Assembly (NCBI GenBank): GCA_934149075.1
Contig: CAKPDR010000010.1
Span: 1 to 64,000, forward strand
From: an uncultured Clostridia bacterium
GTDB lineage: Bacteria > Bacillota > Clostridia > TANB77 > CAG-508
Direction: 5' to 3'
Length of the DNA: 64,000 nt
Shown: one piece after another, positions 26,661-35,755 of the stretch
Layout: each line of letters starts with the position of its first letter
Numbering within the stretch: the stretch's first letter is position 1
The notes under the pieces: generated by a model
What the model was told of the DNA's origin: nothing
Database searches by the model: none
What the model saw: the letters and a program-made list of their open reading frames with translations, nothing else
Position numbers and translations under genes: made by a program

Positions 26661-26687
26661 AAAAAGGTCTCAACTTGAGACCTTTTT
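26661..26687 (+). terminator. Intrinsic terminator
   Basis: AAAAAGGTCTCA with TGAGACCTTTTT around a 3-nt loop, directly next to the stop of the convergent dtd gene. Confidence 0.9.
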
Positions 26688-27125
26688 CTATTTTTCTATA
26701 ACAATTGTAACCGGCCCATCATTTAATAATTGAACCTTCATGTCAGCTCCAAAAATTCCTTTTTGAACTTCTATTCCATTTTTTGCACACTCATCACAAA
26801 AGTATTCATATAATGGTATTGCTTCTTTTGGCCTAGCAGCTTCAATAAAACTTGGTCTATTACCATCATTACAATTTCCATATAAGGTAAATTGAGATAC
26901 TATAAGCAATTTTCCTTCTACATCTTTTAATGATAAATTCATTTTCCCCTTTTCATCTGTAAACACTCTCAAATTACATACTTTTTTCACTAAATAATCA
27001 GCTTGTTCTTTGGTATCTCCTACTTTGATTCCTATCAACACCAAAAAGCCTTTATCTATTTCTCCTACTATTTTATTATCAACTTCCACACTTGCATTTT
27101 TTACTCTTTGTATTACTAATTTCAT
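26688..27125 (-). CDS. dtd: D-aminoacyl-tRNA deacylase
   Basis: Removes D-amino acids (and glycine) wrongly attached to tRNA. The 145-aa protein has both DTD signatures: SQFTLYGNCNDGNRPSF near residue 78 and LLNDGPVTIVIEK at the C-terminus, plus the start MKLVIQRVKNASVEVD. Normal length. It ends the minus-strand cluster spoIVFA-spoIVFB-der-plsY-gpsA-zinc ribbon-dtd. Confidence 0.96.
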   Translation of the reverse strand: MKLVIQRVKNASVEVDNKIVGEIDKGFLVLIGIKVGDTKEQADYLVKKVCNLRVFTDEKGKMNLSLKDVEGKLLIVSQFTLYGNCNDGNRPSFIEAARPKEAIPLYEYFCDECAKNGIEVQKGIFGADMKVQLLNDGPVTIVIEK

Positions 27126-27153
27126 TTTTAATTCTCATTTCCTTTCATAAAAC

Positions 27154-27182
27154 AAAAAGCCCCCTTAAAAATAAATAGGGGC
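27154..27182 (-). terminator. Intrinsic terminator of the zinc-ribbon gene
   Basis: On the minus strand GCCCCT pairs with AGGGGGC around an AT loop and is followed by TTTTTGTTTT, directly downstream of the stop at 27200. Confidence 0.85.
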
Positions 27183-27199
27183 ACTTATTTATTCTACTA

Positions 27200-27811
27200 T
27201 TAATATTGTTGATTTTCTTGTGATTCATCTTCTTGTTTTGCATTCTCTTGTGTTTCAACAGACATCACTTCTGTAACTTTTTCAACAGTATTTTCTTCTT
27301 TATTACTCTCTCCACTCTCTTCCTTTATTTCTTCAGAAGGATTTTCATTTCCTTTTGAACATTCTGAACAATTTGATTTTTCTGAATCATCAGAATCTTG
27401 TAAATCATTTTCCATATCAACAACTTCAGCTTCTTTAACTTCTATTTCAGGTTGTTTTGCACCACATTTTGGACAATATGTATTATCCAATTCGATTTCA
27501 GCATGACAATTTTCACATTGTTTTTTCTCTTTCAATTCTAAAATAGATTTTAGACAAGTTTCAATTTCTGCTGATAAAACGTCAATTTTTGTGCATTCCT
27601 CTTCTAACTCAGTTTTTATATCAATATTTTCTTCTCTAACATGCTTTTCATAAACTTTTTTTCCTATCTCTTTGTATATATCTTTAATTTCAGATTTATT
27701 CTCATTAATTTTCATTCTTAATTTTGCCTCTTTAGCAATTTTACTTGTTTTTTCCGCAGTTGCATCATATGCCTTACTTGCCTTTTTTCCTAAATTATCA
27801 AAAAATCCCAT
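27200..27811 (-). CDS. Zinc-ribbon protein with coiled-coil N-terminus
   Basis: Residues 1-95 form a long helix/coiled coil (MGFFDNLGKKASKAYDATAE start, as in small bacterial zinc-ribbon proteins). A four-cysteine zinc ribbon follows (CENCHAEI ... YCPKCGAKQP) at about 100-122, then an acidic low-complexity tail of 80 residues with one more cysteine pair (CSEC). Function unknown. It follows gpsA in the cluster. Confidence 0.75.
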   Translation of the reverse strand: MGFFDNLGKKASKAYDATAEKTSKIAKEAKLRMKINENKSEIKDIYKEIGKKVYEKHVREENIDIKTELEEECTKIDVLSAEIETCLKSILELKEKKQCENCHAEIELDNTYCPKCGAKQPEIEVKEAEVVDMENDLQDSDDSEKSNCSECSKGNENPSEEIKEESGESNKEENTVEKVTEVMSVETQENAKQEDESQENQQY

Positions 27812-27894
27812 TTTTATTCCACCCTTTCTAACAACTTAATTTTATTATTATACATATTTTTAACATTTATTCTAAAAATTAAAACACAGCTTAA

Positions 27895-28881
27895 TTAAAT
27901 TTCATTTTTTCTAGCTCTATTCATTAAAGCATCAACAGCATCTTCTGGTTTTAAACCTTTATATAAGATTCCGTATACAGCTTCAACTATAGGCATTTCT
28001 ATATTATGTAATCTTCCTAATTCATGTGCTACTTCAATATTGTCTATGCTTTCAATAGTCATTCCAACTTCTTTTTTAGTTTCTTCCAAAGTTAACCCTT
28101 GACCAATTAATTTTCCTGCTTTTCTATTTCTACTATGTTCACTTAAACATGTAACAATTAAATCACCAAGTCCACTAAGTCCATATAAGGTATCTTTTTG
28201 TCCACCAAGAGCAACACCAAGTCTAGATAGTTCTGCTAACCCTCTTGTTATCAATGCTGCAAAAGTATTATCTCCAAGACCAATACCTGCTGCAACACCT
28301 GCACAAAATGCAATTATATTTTTTAATGCTCCACCAAGTTCAACACCTTTTACATCTTTAGATGTATATATTCTCATTTTACTAGACATACATGTATCTT
28401 GAACTAATTTCAAAACAGAATCATATTTTGATGCTACAACTAAAAGCGTTGGTGTAGCTACTGAAACCTCTTCTGCGTGACTTGGTCCAGACAATACTGC
28501 TATTTTGGCATTTGGAATCTCTTCTTGAATAACTTCATCAAGTGTTAACATACTTTCCTTTTCAAATCCTTTAGAACATATTACTATTGGTTGATTTTTC
28601 ACATACTTTTTATATTCTTTTACTGTATCTCTTGTAAATTTTGATGGTGTTACATGTAATATAAAATCTGTATCTTCTATTGCCTTTTTATAAGACGTTG
28701 TACATTCAATTCCATCTGGTATCACAACATTTGGTAAAAATTTGCACTTTTTTTCTTTATTAATTAAATCCTTTTCCTCTTCTGAGAATGACCAAAGTTT
28801 CACTTTATTTCCTAACTTTGCTAAATGAATTGCAAGTGCAACTCCCCAACTTCCACTTCCTATTATTGCTATATTTTTCAT
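27895..28881 (-). CDS. gpsA: Glycerol-3-phosphate dehydrogenase [NAD(P)+]
   Basis: Makes sn-glycerol-3-phosphate from dihydroxyacetone phosphate for phospholipid synthesis. The N-terminal Rossmann motif is IIGSGSWGVALAIHLA; further motifs are LSGPSHAEEVS, the catalytic lysine region GVELGGALKNIIAFCAG and GLSGLGDLIVTC. ATG 28881 has AGGGTGG 7 nt upstream; an in-frame GTG lies at 28893. It directly follows plsY, whose product uses the glycerol-3-phosphate, so the pair forms a pathway unit. Confidence 0.96.
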   Translation of the reverse strand: MKNIAIIGSGSWGVALAIHLAKLGNKVKLWSFSEEEKDLINKEKKCKFLPNVVIPDGIECTTSYKKAIEDTDFILHVTPSKFTRDTVKEYKKYVKNQPIVICSKGFEKESMLTLDEVIQEEIPNAKIAVLSGPSHAEEVSVATPTLLVVASKYDSVLKLVQDTCMSSKMRIYTSKDVKGVELGGALKNIIAFCAGVAAGIGLGDNTFAALITRGLAELSRLGVALGGQKDTLYGLSGLGDLIVTCLSEHSRNRKAGKLIGQGLTLEETKKEVGMTIESIDNIEVAHELGRLHNIEMPIVEAVYGILYKGLKPEDAVDALMNRARKNEI

Positions 28882-28912
28882 TTTATTATCCACCCTTCTT
28901 TCGTAAATTAAA

Positions 28913-29545
28913 TTACTTTTTCTTAAAACTTATTTTGTTTTCCGTTCCATTCAAAATTCTTTGTATATTACTTCTATGATTAAATGCAACAATTAATGCT
29001 AAAATTATACTATATACAAAATAACTACTTCCTTCTGGTATTGTGTAATTTGTATGTATAAATAGTACTAATACCGGGAATAAAACTGCTGCACCAACTG
29101 AACCCATTGATACCATTCTTGTTAATGCCATTAAAACTAATGCAAATACTAAACAAATTAATCCGATTTTCCAGTTAGTCATTAATAAAACGCCTAGTGA
29201 AGTTGCAACACCTTTTCCACCTTTAAAGTTGAAAAATACTGGAAAAGTATGACCTATTACAACAAGTATTCCTGCAATTTGAACTAATAATGCTTTATCA
29301 GAATTTTTGGCAATTGCCCCTACAATAATTGCAAAAATTATTGCAACAACACCTTTTAATGCATCACACAAAAGAGTCAACACTGCTGCTTTTGTACCTA
29401 CAGATCTAAGCATATTTGTTGCTCCTGCGTTTCCGCTTCCCTTTTCTCTTACATCAAAACCTGCCATTTTTTTACTTATAATTACTGAAAAACTTACACT
29501 TCCTATTAAATATGCTACTAATGCCACTATTATATATGTTGCCAT
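28913..29545 (-). CDS. plsY: Acyl-phosphate:glycerol-3-phosphate acyltransferase PlsY
   Basis: Integral membrane enzyme that transfers the acyl chain from acyl-phosphate to glycerol-3-phosphate to make lysophosphatidate. 210 aa with about five membrane segments. Conserved loops are GSVSFSVIISK, REKGSGNAGATNMLRSVG and HTFPVFFNFKGGKGVATSLGV. Normal length, followed by gpsA. Confidence 0.96.
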   Translation of the reverse strand: MATYIIVALVAYLIGSVSFSVIISKKMAGFDVREKGSGNAGATNMLRSVGTKAAVLTLLCDALKGVVAIIFAIIVGAIAKNSDKALLVQIAGILVVIGHTFPVFFNFKGGKGVATSLGVLLMTNWKIGLICLVFALVLMALTRMVSMGSVGAAVLFPVLVLFIHTNYTIPEGSSYFVYSIILALIVAFNHRSNIQRILNGTENKISFKKK

Positions 29546-29565
29546 ATTTATCTACTCCTTTCATT

Positions 29566-29631
29566 GGGCAATTTTGTACCCGGTTCTTTTTTTCCTTTGT
29601 GGGACATTTTGTACCGGGTACATTTTTACCC
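29566..29631. repeat. Two copies of the TGTACCSGGTACA palindrome
   Basis: A copy with a damaged right half at 29566-29594 (GTACCCGGTTC) and a full copy at 29601-29631, between der and plsY. The second overlaps the der stop codon. Confidence 0.8.
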
Positions 29632-30960
29632 TTCCATTTCTTTATCTGATTTTTCTCTTGCTATCATTCTAATTGGTGTTCCTTCTAATCCAAATTCTTT
29701 TCTAAGTTGATTTACTAAATATCTTTGATATGAAAAGTGAAACAATTCTTTATTATTAACAAATATTACAAATGTTGGTGGTTTTGTAGATACTTGTGTT
29801 CCATAGAATATTTTTAAACGTTTTCCTTTATCTGTTGGTGGTTGAACTAATGCAATAGCTTCATTTATTACTTGATTTAATACTGATGTTGAAATTCTCT
29901 TTGCATTTTGTTCTGCAACATTGTTTATCATATTAAATAGTTTGTCCACTCGTTGTCCTGTTTTAGCTGATATAAATATCATTGGTGCATATGCCAAATA
30001 TGATAATTTATTATATACTTCTTTTTTATATTTTTCTAAAGTTCCTGTTTCCTTTTCATATTCATCCCACTTATTTACAACAATAATTACACCTTTTCCA
30101 GCTTCATGAGCTTCTCCTGCAATTTTAGCATCTTGTTCTGTTACACCTTCTAAAGCATCTATCATCATTAAACATACATCAGCTCTTTCAATTGCAAGTA
30201 ATGTTCTCATAATACTGAATTTTTCTATTTTTTCTGTTACCTTACTTTTTCTTCTTATTCCAGCTGTATCTATTAATACATATTTTCCATAATCATTTTC
30301 ATATTCAGTATCAATTGCATCTCTTGTCGTTCCCGCAATTGAACTTACAATTGTTCTATTTTGTCCCAATATCTTATTTATTAATGATGATTTTCCTACA
30401 TTTGGTTTACCTATTACTGCAACTTTTATTCTATCATCTTCATCTTCGCCTTCTTGCTTTTCTGGAAATTTCTCATATATTGCATCTAGTACATCTCCAA
30501 TTCCCAAAGCATTTGCTGCTGATACAGGATGTGGTTCTCCTACTCCTAAATTATAAAACTCATAAACATCGTTTTGATCTCTACTTATATTATCAGCTTT
30601 ATTACATACTAATACAACTGGTTTCTTAGATTTTTTTAGCATTAATGCAATTTCTTGATCTACAGCAGTTACTCCTTGTTTTACATCTGTTAGAAATATT
30701 ATTACATCAGCTATTTCAATTGCCATTTGTGCTTGTTGTCTCATTTGGGATATAATAACATCTTCTGATTCTGGTTCAATTCCAGCTGTATCAACAACTG
30801 TAAAATTTCTACCTCTCCAATTTGTCTCTGCATAAACCCTATCTCTTGTTACACCTGGCGTATCTTCAACTATCGATATTCTACTTCCTACTATATAGTT
30901 AAAAAATGTTGATTTTCCTACATTTGGCTTTCCTATAATTGCTACTGTTGGTTTTCCCAT
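29626..30960 (-). CDS. der: Ribosome assembly GTPase Der (EngA)
   Basis: Double-GTPase needed for 50S maturation. Two G domains with identical G1 GKPNVGKS motifs (near residues 9 and 184), G3 DTAGI in both, G4 CNKADN and VNKWDE, then the KH-like C-terminal domain (RLKIFYGTQVSTKPPTFVIF). 444 aa, normal. An upstream in-frame ATG (31011) lies in repeat sequence; ATG 30960 begins the conserved MGKPTVAIIG. Confidence 0.97.
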   Translation of the reverse strand: MGKPTVAIIGKPNVGKSTFFNYIVGSRISIVEDTPGVTRDRVYAETNWRGRNFTVVDTAGIEPESEDVIISQMRQQAQMAIEIADVIIFLTDVKQGVTAVDQEIALMLKKSKKPVVLVCNKADNISRDQNDVYEFYNLGVGEPHPVSAANALGIGDVLDAIYEKFPEKQEGEDEDDRIKVAVIGKPNVGKSSLINKILGQNRTIVSSIAGTTRDAIDTEYENDYGKYVLIDTAGIRRKSKVTEKIEKFSIMRTLLAIERADVCLMMIDALEGVTEQDAKIAGEAHEAGKGVIIVVNKWDEYEKETGTLEKYKKEVYNKLSYLAYAPMIFISAKTGQRVDKLFNMINNVAEQNAKRISTSVLNQVINEAIALVQPPTDKGKRLKIFYGTQVSTKPPTFVIFVNNKELFHFSYQRYLVNQLRKEFGLEGTPIRMIAREKSDKEMEG

Positions 30961-30978
30961 TTCATTTCCTGCCTTTCT

Positions 30979-31009
30979 GGGAAATTTTGTACCAGGTACA
31001 TTTTTTCCC
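30979..31009. repeat. TGTACCSGGTACA-family palindrome (centre GTACCAGGTAC)
   Basis: A single copy (GGGAAATTTT...TTTTTTCCC ends) in the spoIVFB-der gap, 18 nt upstream of the der start. Confidence 0.75.
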
Positions 31010-31034
31010 ATTTTTCATTTATATTTTACTATTT

Positions 31035-31661
31035 TCACCGCAAAATATCAAGTGTTTTGCTATTTTTTTCTTTTATTATCAAACTCCATAGAAATATACA
31101 TATTAAAAATATAGCAATATTTTTTAAACAATACACTGCAATACTGCTAATTATGGTTAAAATAACTATTGCCATTCTCGAAACATTGCTAACTATACTT
31201 TCAGATTTCTCTCTTCCAAATTCTATATGCAAAATTCCTTTTATTATTCTTCCACCGTCTAATGGGTACAATGGTATTAAATTAAATATTGCTATTAACA
31301 AATTTGAATATATTGCCTCTTGTTTTGTAATATACTGAATATCTATATATGTAAAAATTATAACCATTATGATACTTACTATTGGTCCTGCCATTGTAAT
31401 AATTAAATTCTTTAGTATTAAAAGATTAGCATTTTTTATCTTATATTTATAATCCCTCAAATTTGCTTTAAACGAACTCGAAAAACCACATGGCAATATT
31501 TCTATTTTTTCAAGTTTCATTTTTAACATTATTCCAACTATAATATGTCCTAATTCATGCAAAAATGAAAAAAACATAATTATTATATAAATCTTTATTT
31601 GATTAGTAAAATAAAATATTGCAAAAAAAATAAAGATTTTTAAATCTATTCTTATTTTCAA
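31035..31661 (-). CDS. spoIVFB: SpoIVFB-like M50 site-2 protease
   Basis: Intramembrane zinc metalloprotease that activates pro-SigK in the mother cell. The active-site motif FLHELGHIIVG lies in a membrane helix near residue 35, and the third ligand is in LIPLYPLDGGRI near residue 135; about five membrane segments. It lies just after the spoIVFA-like gene. It has no C-terminal CBS domain, which clostridial orthologues often have. The last sense codon is CGG, directly before TGA (31040-31035). A +1 shift there would add GENSKI and stop at 31019; whether that occurs cannot be judged from conservation. Confidence 0.85.
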   Translation of the reverse strand: MKIRIDLKIFIFFAIFYFTNQIKIYIIIMFFSFLHELGHIIVGIMLKMKLEKIEILPCGFSSSFKANLRDYKYKIKNANLLILKNLIITMAGPIVSIIMVIIFTYIDIQYITKQEAIYSNLLIAIFNLIPLYPLDGGRIIKGILHIEFGREKSESIVSNVSRMAIVILTIISSIAVYCLKNIAIFLICIFLWSLIIKEKNSKTLDILR

Positions 31662-31704
31662 ATTTTCATTCCAACTCCTAACAAAAACCTTTAATATAAC
31701 TATT

Positions 31705-32658
31705 TTATAATTCCAAAATTAATTGTGGATTTACATATCTATCTTGATATCTAACTTCAAAATGTAAATGAGGACCTGTTGCATTTCCAGTTGAACCGAC
31801 TTCTGCTATTTCCTGTCCTTGCTTAATCATGTCCCCTTCATTTACATACAATTTACTGCAATGTGCATATACTATAATCACATCACCTATTTGTATCTTT
31901 AAATGTTTGCCATAATCTCCTGTTGTTGACGAAAGCATCACCGTTCCATCTGTTGCAGAAACAATTTGGGTTCCTGTTTCTGCAGCTATATCTGTACCTG
32001 TATGGTTCTTCGGCACTGTTTCAGTTGATGGATTTCTCCATCCAAATGCTGAACTTATTTTTCCATTAATCGGTTTTATAAAACTTATTGTACTTTTTAT
32101 GTAATTTGCATCTTGTTCCATTTGTGATAATTCTTTTGTTTCATTTTCTTCTACTACAGGCGCTAACATCTCTTCGGCTCCTCCTATATTTTCATCATTA
32201 TTTGTTGTCTCATTCTTTGGTTCTGTATTTTGCTCACTTTCATTTTCACTATTTATTTTTTCACTTTCTATATTCTCATTATTTACCTCTTCATTCTGTT
32301 GTTCTTCTTTGTTATTTGCACTTTCACTATTTGTAATTTGATTATATGTTTTTATAACTTTATTGGATATTACTGAATATACTTCCGAAAAATTTATATC
32401 TTGTGATAATATTTCTCTTGCTTTATTTGTAAAATCTGCTGAAAATATATAATTGTTATTAACGATTATATAAAAAATCCCATATATAACTAAACATATT
32501 ATAATTTGCCTAATCATTTTTCTTAATAATTTAATATTTTTCTTTTCCGTTGAAATTTTTCTTATTGTTTCGCCAACGGAAACCTCTTGTTCTTTTCTTT
32601 TATAATATATTTCTTCTGCTCTTCTTATTTTATCTTCAACAGACATTGCTCTTTCCAT
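31705..32658 (-). CDS. spoIVFA: SpoIVFA-like membrane M23 protein
   Basis: One membrane helix near residue 50, a Glu/Asn-rich linker (105-180), then an M23 (LytM) domain with intact metal ligands NHTGTDIAAE and GPHLHFEVRY. The gene directly upstream of an M50 protease fits SpoIVFA, the regulator that holds SpoIVFB in the outer forespore membrane. A plain M23 endopeptidase cannot be excluded. Confidence 0.75.
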   Translation of the reverse strand: MERAMSVEDKIRRAEEIYYKRKEQEVSVGETIRKISTEKKNIKLLRKMIRQIIICLVIYGIFYIIVNNNYIFSADFTNKAREILSQDINFSEVYSVISNKVIKTYNQITNSESANNKEEQQNEEVNNENIESEKINSENESEQNTEPKNETTNNDENIGGAEEMLAPVVEENETKELSQMEQDANYIKSTISFIKPINGKISSAFGWRNPSTETVPKNHTGTDIAAETGTQIVSATDGTVMLSSTTGDYGKHLKIQIGDVIIVYAHCSKLYVNEGDMIKQGQEIAEVGSTGNATGPHLHFEVRYQDRYVNPQLILEL

Positions 32659-32693
32659 CCCCTATCAAACTCCTTTCGTTACAACTACTACAA

Positions 32694-32748
32694 AAAAACA
32701 CTTTATATACTGCATTTACTAATGTTTATGCATTTATAAAGTGTTTTA
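32694..32748 (-). terminator. Intrinsic terminator
   Basis: AAAACACTTTATA with TATAAAGTGTTTT enclosing an inner palindrome around TGCAT, directly after the stop of the small membrane-protein gene. Confidence 0.75.
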
Positions 32749-32753
32749 TGTTA

Positions 32754-33096
32754 TTATATGAAATTAATTATAAGACTGATAACAAAAAGAATTGTTAAAA
32801 TCATACTATAATATTTTAATCTTTTGTATTTTATTACTATACCTTTGTCACTCTTTTCAATTTTTTTCTTATTTTCTATTTTATTGATATAATCTGTCAC
32901 AAGCATTTCGGCTTCTTTTAAAATACAATCTTTTGACTTGGTCTGAATTTCAATAGAATTAGTCCTTCTTCCTTTTTCTATAAATTCAGTTTCTTTTACT
33001 CCTTGATTTTCTTTAAAAATAATTATAGCCTCTTCTACCATATTAGATGGAAGATTTTTCAGTACTAACATGTTTTTCATATTGCTTGATTCCATT
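32754..33096 (-). CDS. Hypothetical protein with C-terminal membrane anchor, 113 aa
   Basis: Family not recognised. Residues 1-85 look like a small alpha/beta domain (NMLVLKNLPSNMVEEAIIIF, then IEKGRRTNSIEIQ); the last 20 residues are a membrane helix, so the domain should face the cytoplasm. The start ATG 33096 has AAGGGAG 8 nt upstream; upstream in-frame starts lack a site. Confidence 0.65.
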
Positions 33097-33171
33097 ATAT
33101 CACTCCCTTGTAAAATTTTATATTCTAATTTTTCCCAATTCAAGAAATTTTATACAATATTATTAAATTTA

Positions 33172-33327
33172 TTATACATCTTCAATTATTACCTCTGCTA
33201 CAGTTATTGTATACTCAAATACATATTTTGCATAACTTATTGGAATCATATTAACAATTATAATAAGAATTAAAATTAGAATTGAAATAATTTGAATTAC
33301 AATTTTTTTGATTTTATCCATTAACAT
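33172..33327 (-). CDS. Small membrane or exported protein, 51 aa
   Basis: MLMDKIKK start, a long hydrophobic helix, then ISYAKYVFEYTITVAEVII. The sequence after the helix matches the N-terminus of the upstream 163-aa protein (ISYAKYVKTEILNAVQEIAI), so it looks like a shortened paralogue of that TasA-like exported protein. AGGAG lies 8 nt before the start. It is the last gene of the sortase operon. Confidence 0.6.
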   Translation of the reverse strand: MLMDKIKKIVIQIISILILILIIIVNMIPISYAKYVFEYTITVAEVIIEDV

Positions 33328-33345
33328 GATATTTCTCCTGTTAAA

Positions 33346-33837
33346 CTATTTATTAATTTTTTTCTGTTCTGAATGAACTTTGATTTGCACTTTTTCTATT
33401 GCATTATATTTAGTATCTTCTATATTATTATATACTATTTTTAATTTATATTTTTTTTCTACTTTTCCATTTCCTTTCATTGATATCTGTTCTGATTTTA
33501 AATTTTGTAATGCTATCTGTTTATCTTCATCATATAACTCAAATTGAACCTCCTGTCCTATATCAGAAACAATTTCTATTGTATATATAAAATCTATTTC
33601 ACTTATATTTTTTTCATTAAAATTTCTAATTGAAAACTCGTAAAAACCAGTATTATTTGTCTTGTCTATTTTTATAGACTTTCCCTCTTCTATTTCGAAA
33701 ATCGGGATAGCAATTTCTTGTACAGCATTCAATATTTCTGTTTTTACATATTTAGCATAAGATATATGTGCTATAAATATTAAAACAATAGATAATGTTA
33801 TTGTAAAAATACTTTTTTTATTTAGTATAACTCTCAT
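33346..33837 (-). CDS. Exported protein related to TasA/camelysin-type proteins, 163 aa
   Basis: Signal peptide with the junction HISYAKYV, as in the SipW-dependent TasA/camelysin class, then a beta-rich domain. No catalytic motif. It starts 3 nt after the upstream gene stop, so it is cotranscribed with the sortase and the adhesin. Probably a surface fibre or pilus-like subunit; inference from context. Confidence 0.65.
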   Translation of the reverse strand: MRVILNKKSIFTITLSIVLIFIAHISYAKYVKTEILNAVQEIAIPIFEIEEGKSIKIDKTNNTGFYEFSIRNFNEKNISEIDFIYTIEIVSDIGQEVQFELYDEDKQIALQNLKSEQISMKGNGKVEKKYKLKIVYNNIEDTKYNAIEKVQIKVHSEQKKINK

Positions 33838-33840
33838 TTT

Positions 33841-34437
33841 TTATTGTGCTTGTACTCCTTTTGCAATTATATTAAATGAATAATCTAATAATGATGTTCC
33901 AGCTTTAGTATCCTTTATATCATTTTCCGCTTTTTCGATATCTGTGCTACCTGTTTGGTATAACCATGTCCATTTTATTAAAATAGTAGCAGTTCTATCA
34001 TTTTTAGTTCCAATATTTCCTTTAATACTTCCTATTTCGTTAAGTGATTTATATTCCTTTCCATTATATGTAAAAATTATATTTTCAGGCTTATTTATCT
34101 CATCTACAAATGATAATGTATAATCAACACCAACTTCTGAACCTGTTGCATCAAGTGTTATAGAAAATTCTCCTGATGTTCCTGGTGCAATTTTACCATT
34201 TACTAATGTTTGCTTTGAAACCGTATTTCTCAAAGTCACATTTTTAGTTTGTTCTCCATTTTTATCTATTTGAAATGCCCAATTTGCTATGTCTGCATTT
34301 CCTGTTCCTTTTTCTTGTGACATATATCTAGCATATGTATATCCACCTGCTCCTGTTAATAGTAGCATTATTAGCATCATACACAATGCTCCAAATATTC
34401 CTTTATATTCTTTACTTGCTTTTCTTTCTTTTTTCAA
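33841..34437 (-). CDS. TasA/CalY-like exported protein, 198 aa
   Basis: A long N-terminal hydrophobic segment (residues 12-33) leads into YTYARYMSQEKGTGNADIA, which resembles the SipW-type signal peptide and start of TasA/camelysin proteins. A beta-sandwich domain of 160 residues follows. TTG start with GGAAG upstream. The dedicated signal peptidase SipW was not found here. Probably a secreted matrix or pilus-like subunit. Confidence 0.72.
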   Translation of the reverse strand: MKKERKASKEYKGIFGALCMMLIMLLLTGAGGYTYARYMSQEKGTGNADIANWAFQIDKNGEQTKNVTLRNTVSKQTLVNGKIAPGTSGEFSITLDATGSEVGVDYTLSFVDEINKPENIIFTYNGKEYKSLNEIGSIKGNIGTKNDRTATILIKWTWLYQTGSTDIEKAENDIKDTKAGTSLLDYSFNIIAKGVQAQ

Positions 34438-34468
34438 ATTTATTACTTCCTTTCTATATCTTTAATTT

Positions 34469-35755
34469 TTACATTCCAGTAACTGGTAGTTTTGGTATCT
34501 CTATATTAGGTACAACTTCTTCAACTGGAATTTCTTCTTTTTTGGGCTCTTCTGTGTCTTCTTCCTTATTTATTACTATAATTTTGTTATTATATACTCT
34601 AAGTGTTATTTTTTCATTCATACTTATGTCTATTTTATGTAATTTCATATCTAAAACATATCCTTCTGGTGCATTCACTTCTCGTATATAATAAGTACCT
34701 GGCATTAGACTGCTTAAAATCATTTGTCCATTTTCATTTGTTTCTGCAATTCTTATAATTTTTTTATTATTATCTAAGATTTCAAATTTTGCTTTTTTCA
34801 ATAATTCTTTTGTTTCTGTATCCTGTTTTTCAATTATTATTTCAGTGCTATTTTTTTCATACTTTTGGGTTATCTCCTTATCAACATCTTCGTATGAAAA
34901 TGCTGTTAATGCATAATCTTGTAAATCTCCACTTGGTGCTTTTCCAAAAAATATTGGTTTTGTTTCCATTTTTGTTTGAATTTTTACCTTAAATTCACCT
35001 GATTCTTCTAAGCTTGATATTGGTATTAAGATTTTAAAACTTTCGTTTGAATTGAATTCTGTTTTTTCTTGATTATCTAAATTCGTAATTTTAGTTTCTT
35101 TTGGTTGATTTTCTAGGCTCAACATAAATTTTGAAATATTTATATTACTTGATATTTTATACTCTTTTGAAATATACTTATTTTCGATTTTATCAATGTC
35201 CCATTTATTACTTTGAGATATATTTATATTTGTATTATTAAAATCCTCAGTTGAATTTTTAGCATTTTCCAAAATCGTATTCATTGCATTTATTGTTCTA
35301 ATTCCAGCTTCATTTATAGCCGTATATTGTTCCAACCTCGTATTATATATATGGCAATATATTGCTTGTTTTGTTGCGGTATATGCTTCTTGTTCATTAG
35401 CCGTGCCTAATTGTTCCGGCGTTTTATATGGATATCCATTTATTATTACTCTCCAAAGTCCCAAATCTTTAATTTTTTCTTGATTTTCAACATCATATTT
35501 AGCAATATAATCTCCTACTCCATGAAGTTCTCTATTTAGGCAATATACAGGATATTCTTTTCCATTTTCTTGATAAACAGCATGTGCTGTTTTTACTATT
35601 ATTTGATCTTTTTTTATAATTCTATCAAAATAGCCTTTTGTATATATCGTGATTTGTCCTCCTTTTTCTACAGCTTGTACTGTATTAACTAGCAAAATAA
35701 TATTGATAATTGATATTAATAGTACAACTAAGCTTAATTTTATAAATTTTTTCAA
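34469..35755 (-). CDS. Thioester-domain surface adhesin with Cna-B domain and terminal LPVTG
   Basis: Signal peptide, then a thioester domain: the cysteine in YPVYCLNRELHG (about residue 72) and the glutamine in AYTATKQAIY fit the internal thioester that binds host or surface amines. A Cna-B domain lies at about 325-400 (SLMPGTYYIREVNAPEGYVL), then a proline/glutamate stalk and LPVTGM. The gene ends right there: no membrane helix or basic tail follows the sorting motif, which is unusual. TTG start at 35755 overlaps the sortase stop (TTGA). Confidence 0.82.
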   Translation of the reverse strand: MKKFIKLSLVVLLISIINIILLVNTVQAVEKGGQITIYTKGYFDRIIKKDQIIVKTAHAVYQENGKEYPVYCLNRELHGVGDYIAKYDVENQEKIKDLGLWRVIINGYPYKTPEQLGTANEQEAYTATKQAIYCHIYNTRLEQYTAINEAGIRTINAMNTILENAKNSTEDFNNTNINISQSNKWDIDKIENKYISKEYKISSNINISKFMLSLENQPKETKITNLDNQEKTEFNSNESFKILIPISSLEESGEFKVKIQTKMETKPIFFGKAPSGDLQDYALTAFSYEDVDKEITQKYEKNSTEIIIEKQDTETKELLKKAKFEILDNNKKIIRIAETNENGQMILSSLMPGTYYIREVNAPEGYVLDMKLHKIDISMNEKITLRVYNNKIIVINKEEDTEEPKKEEIPVEEVVPNIEIPKLPVTGM

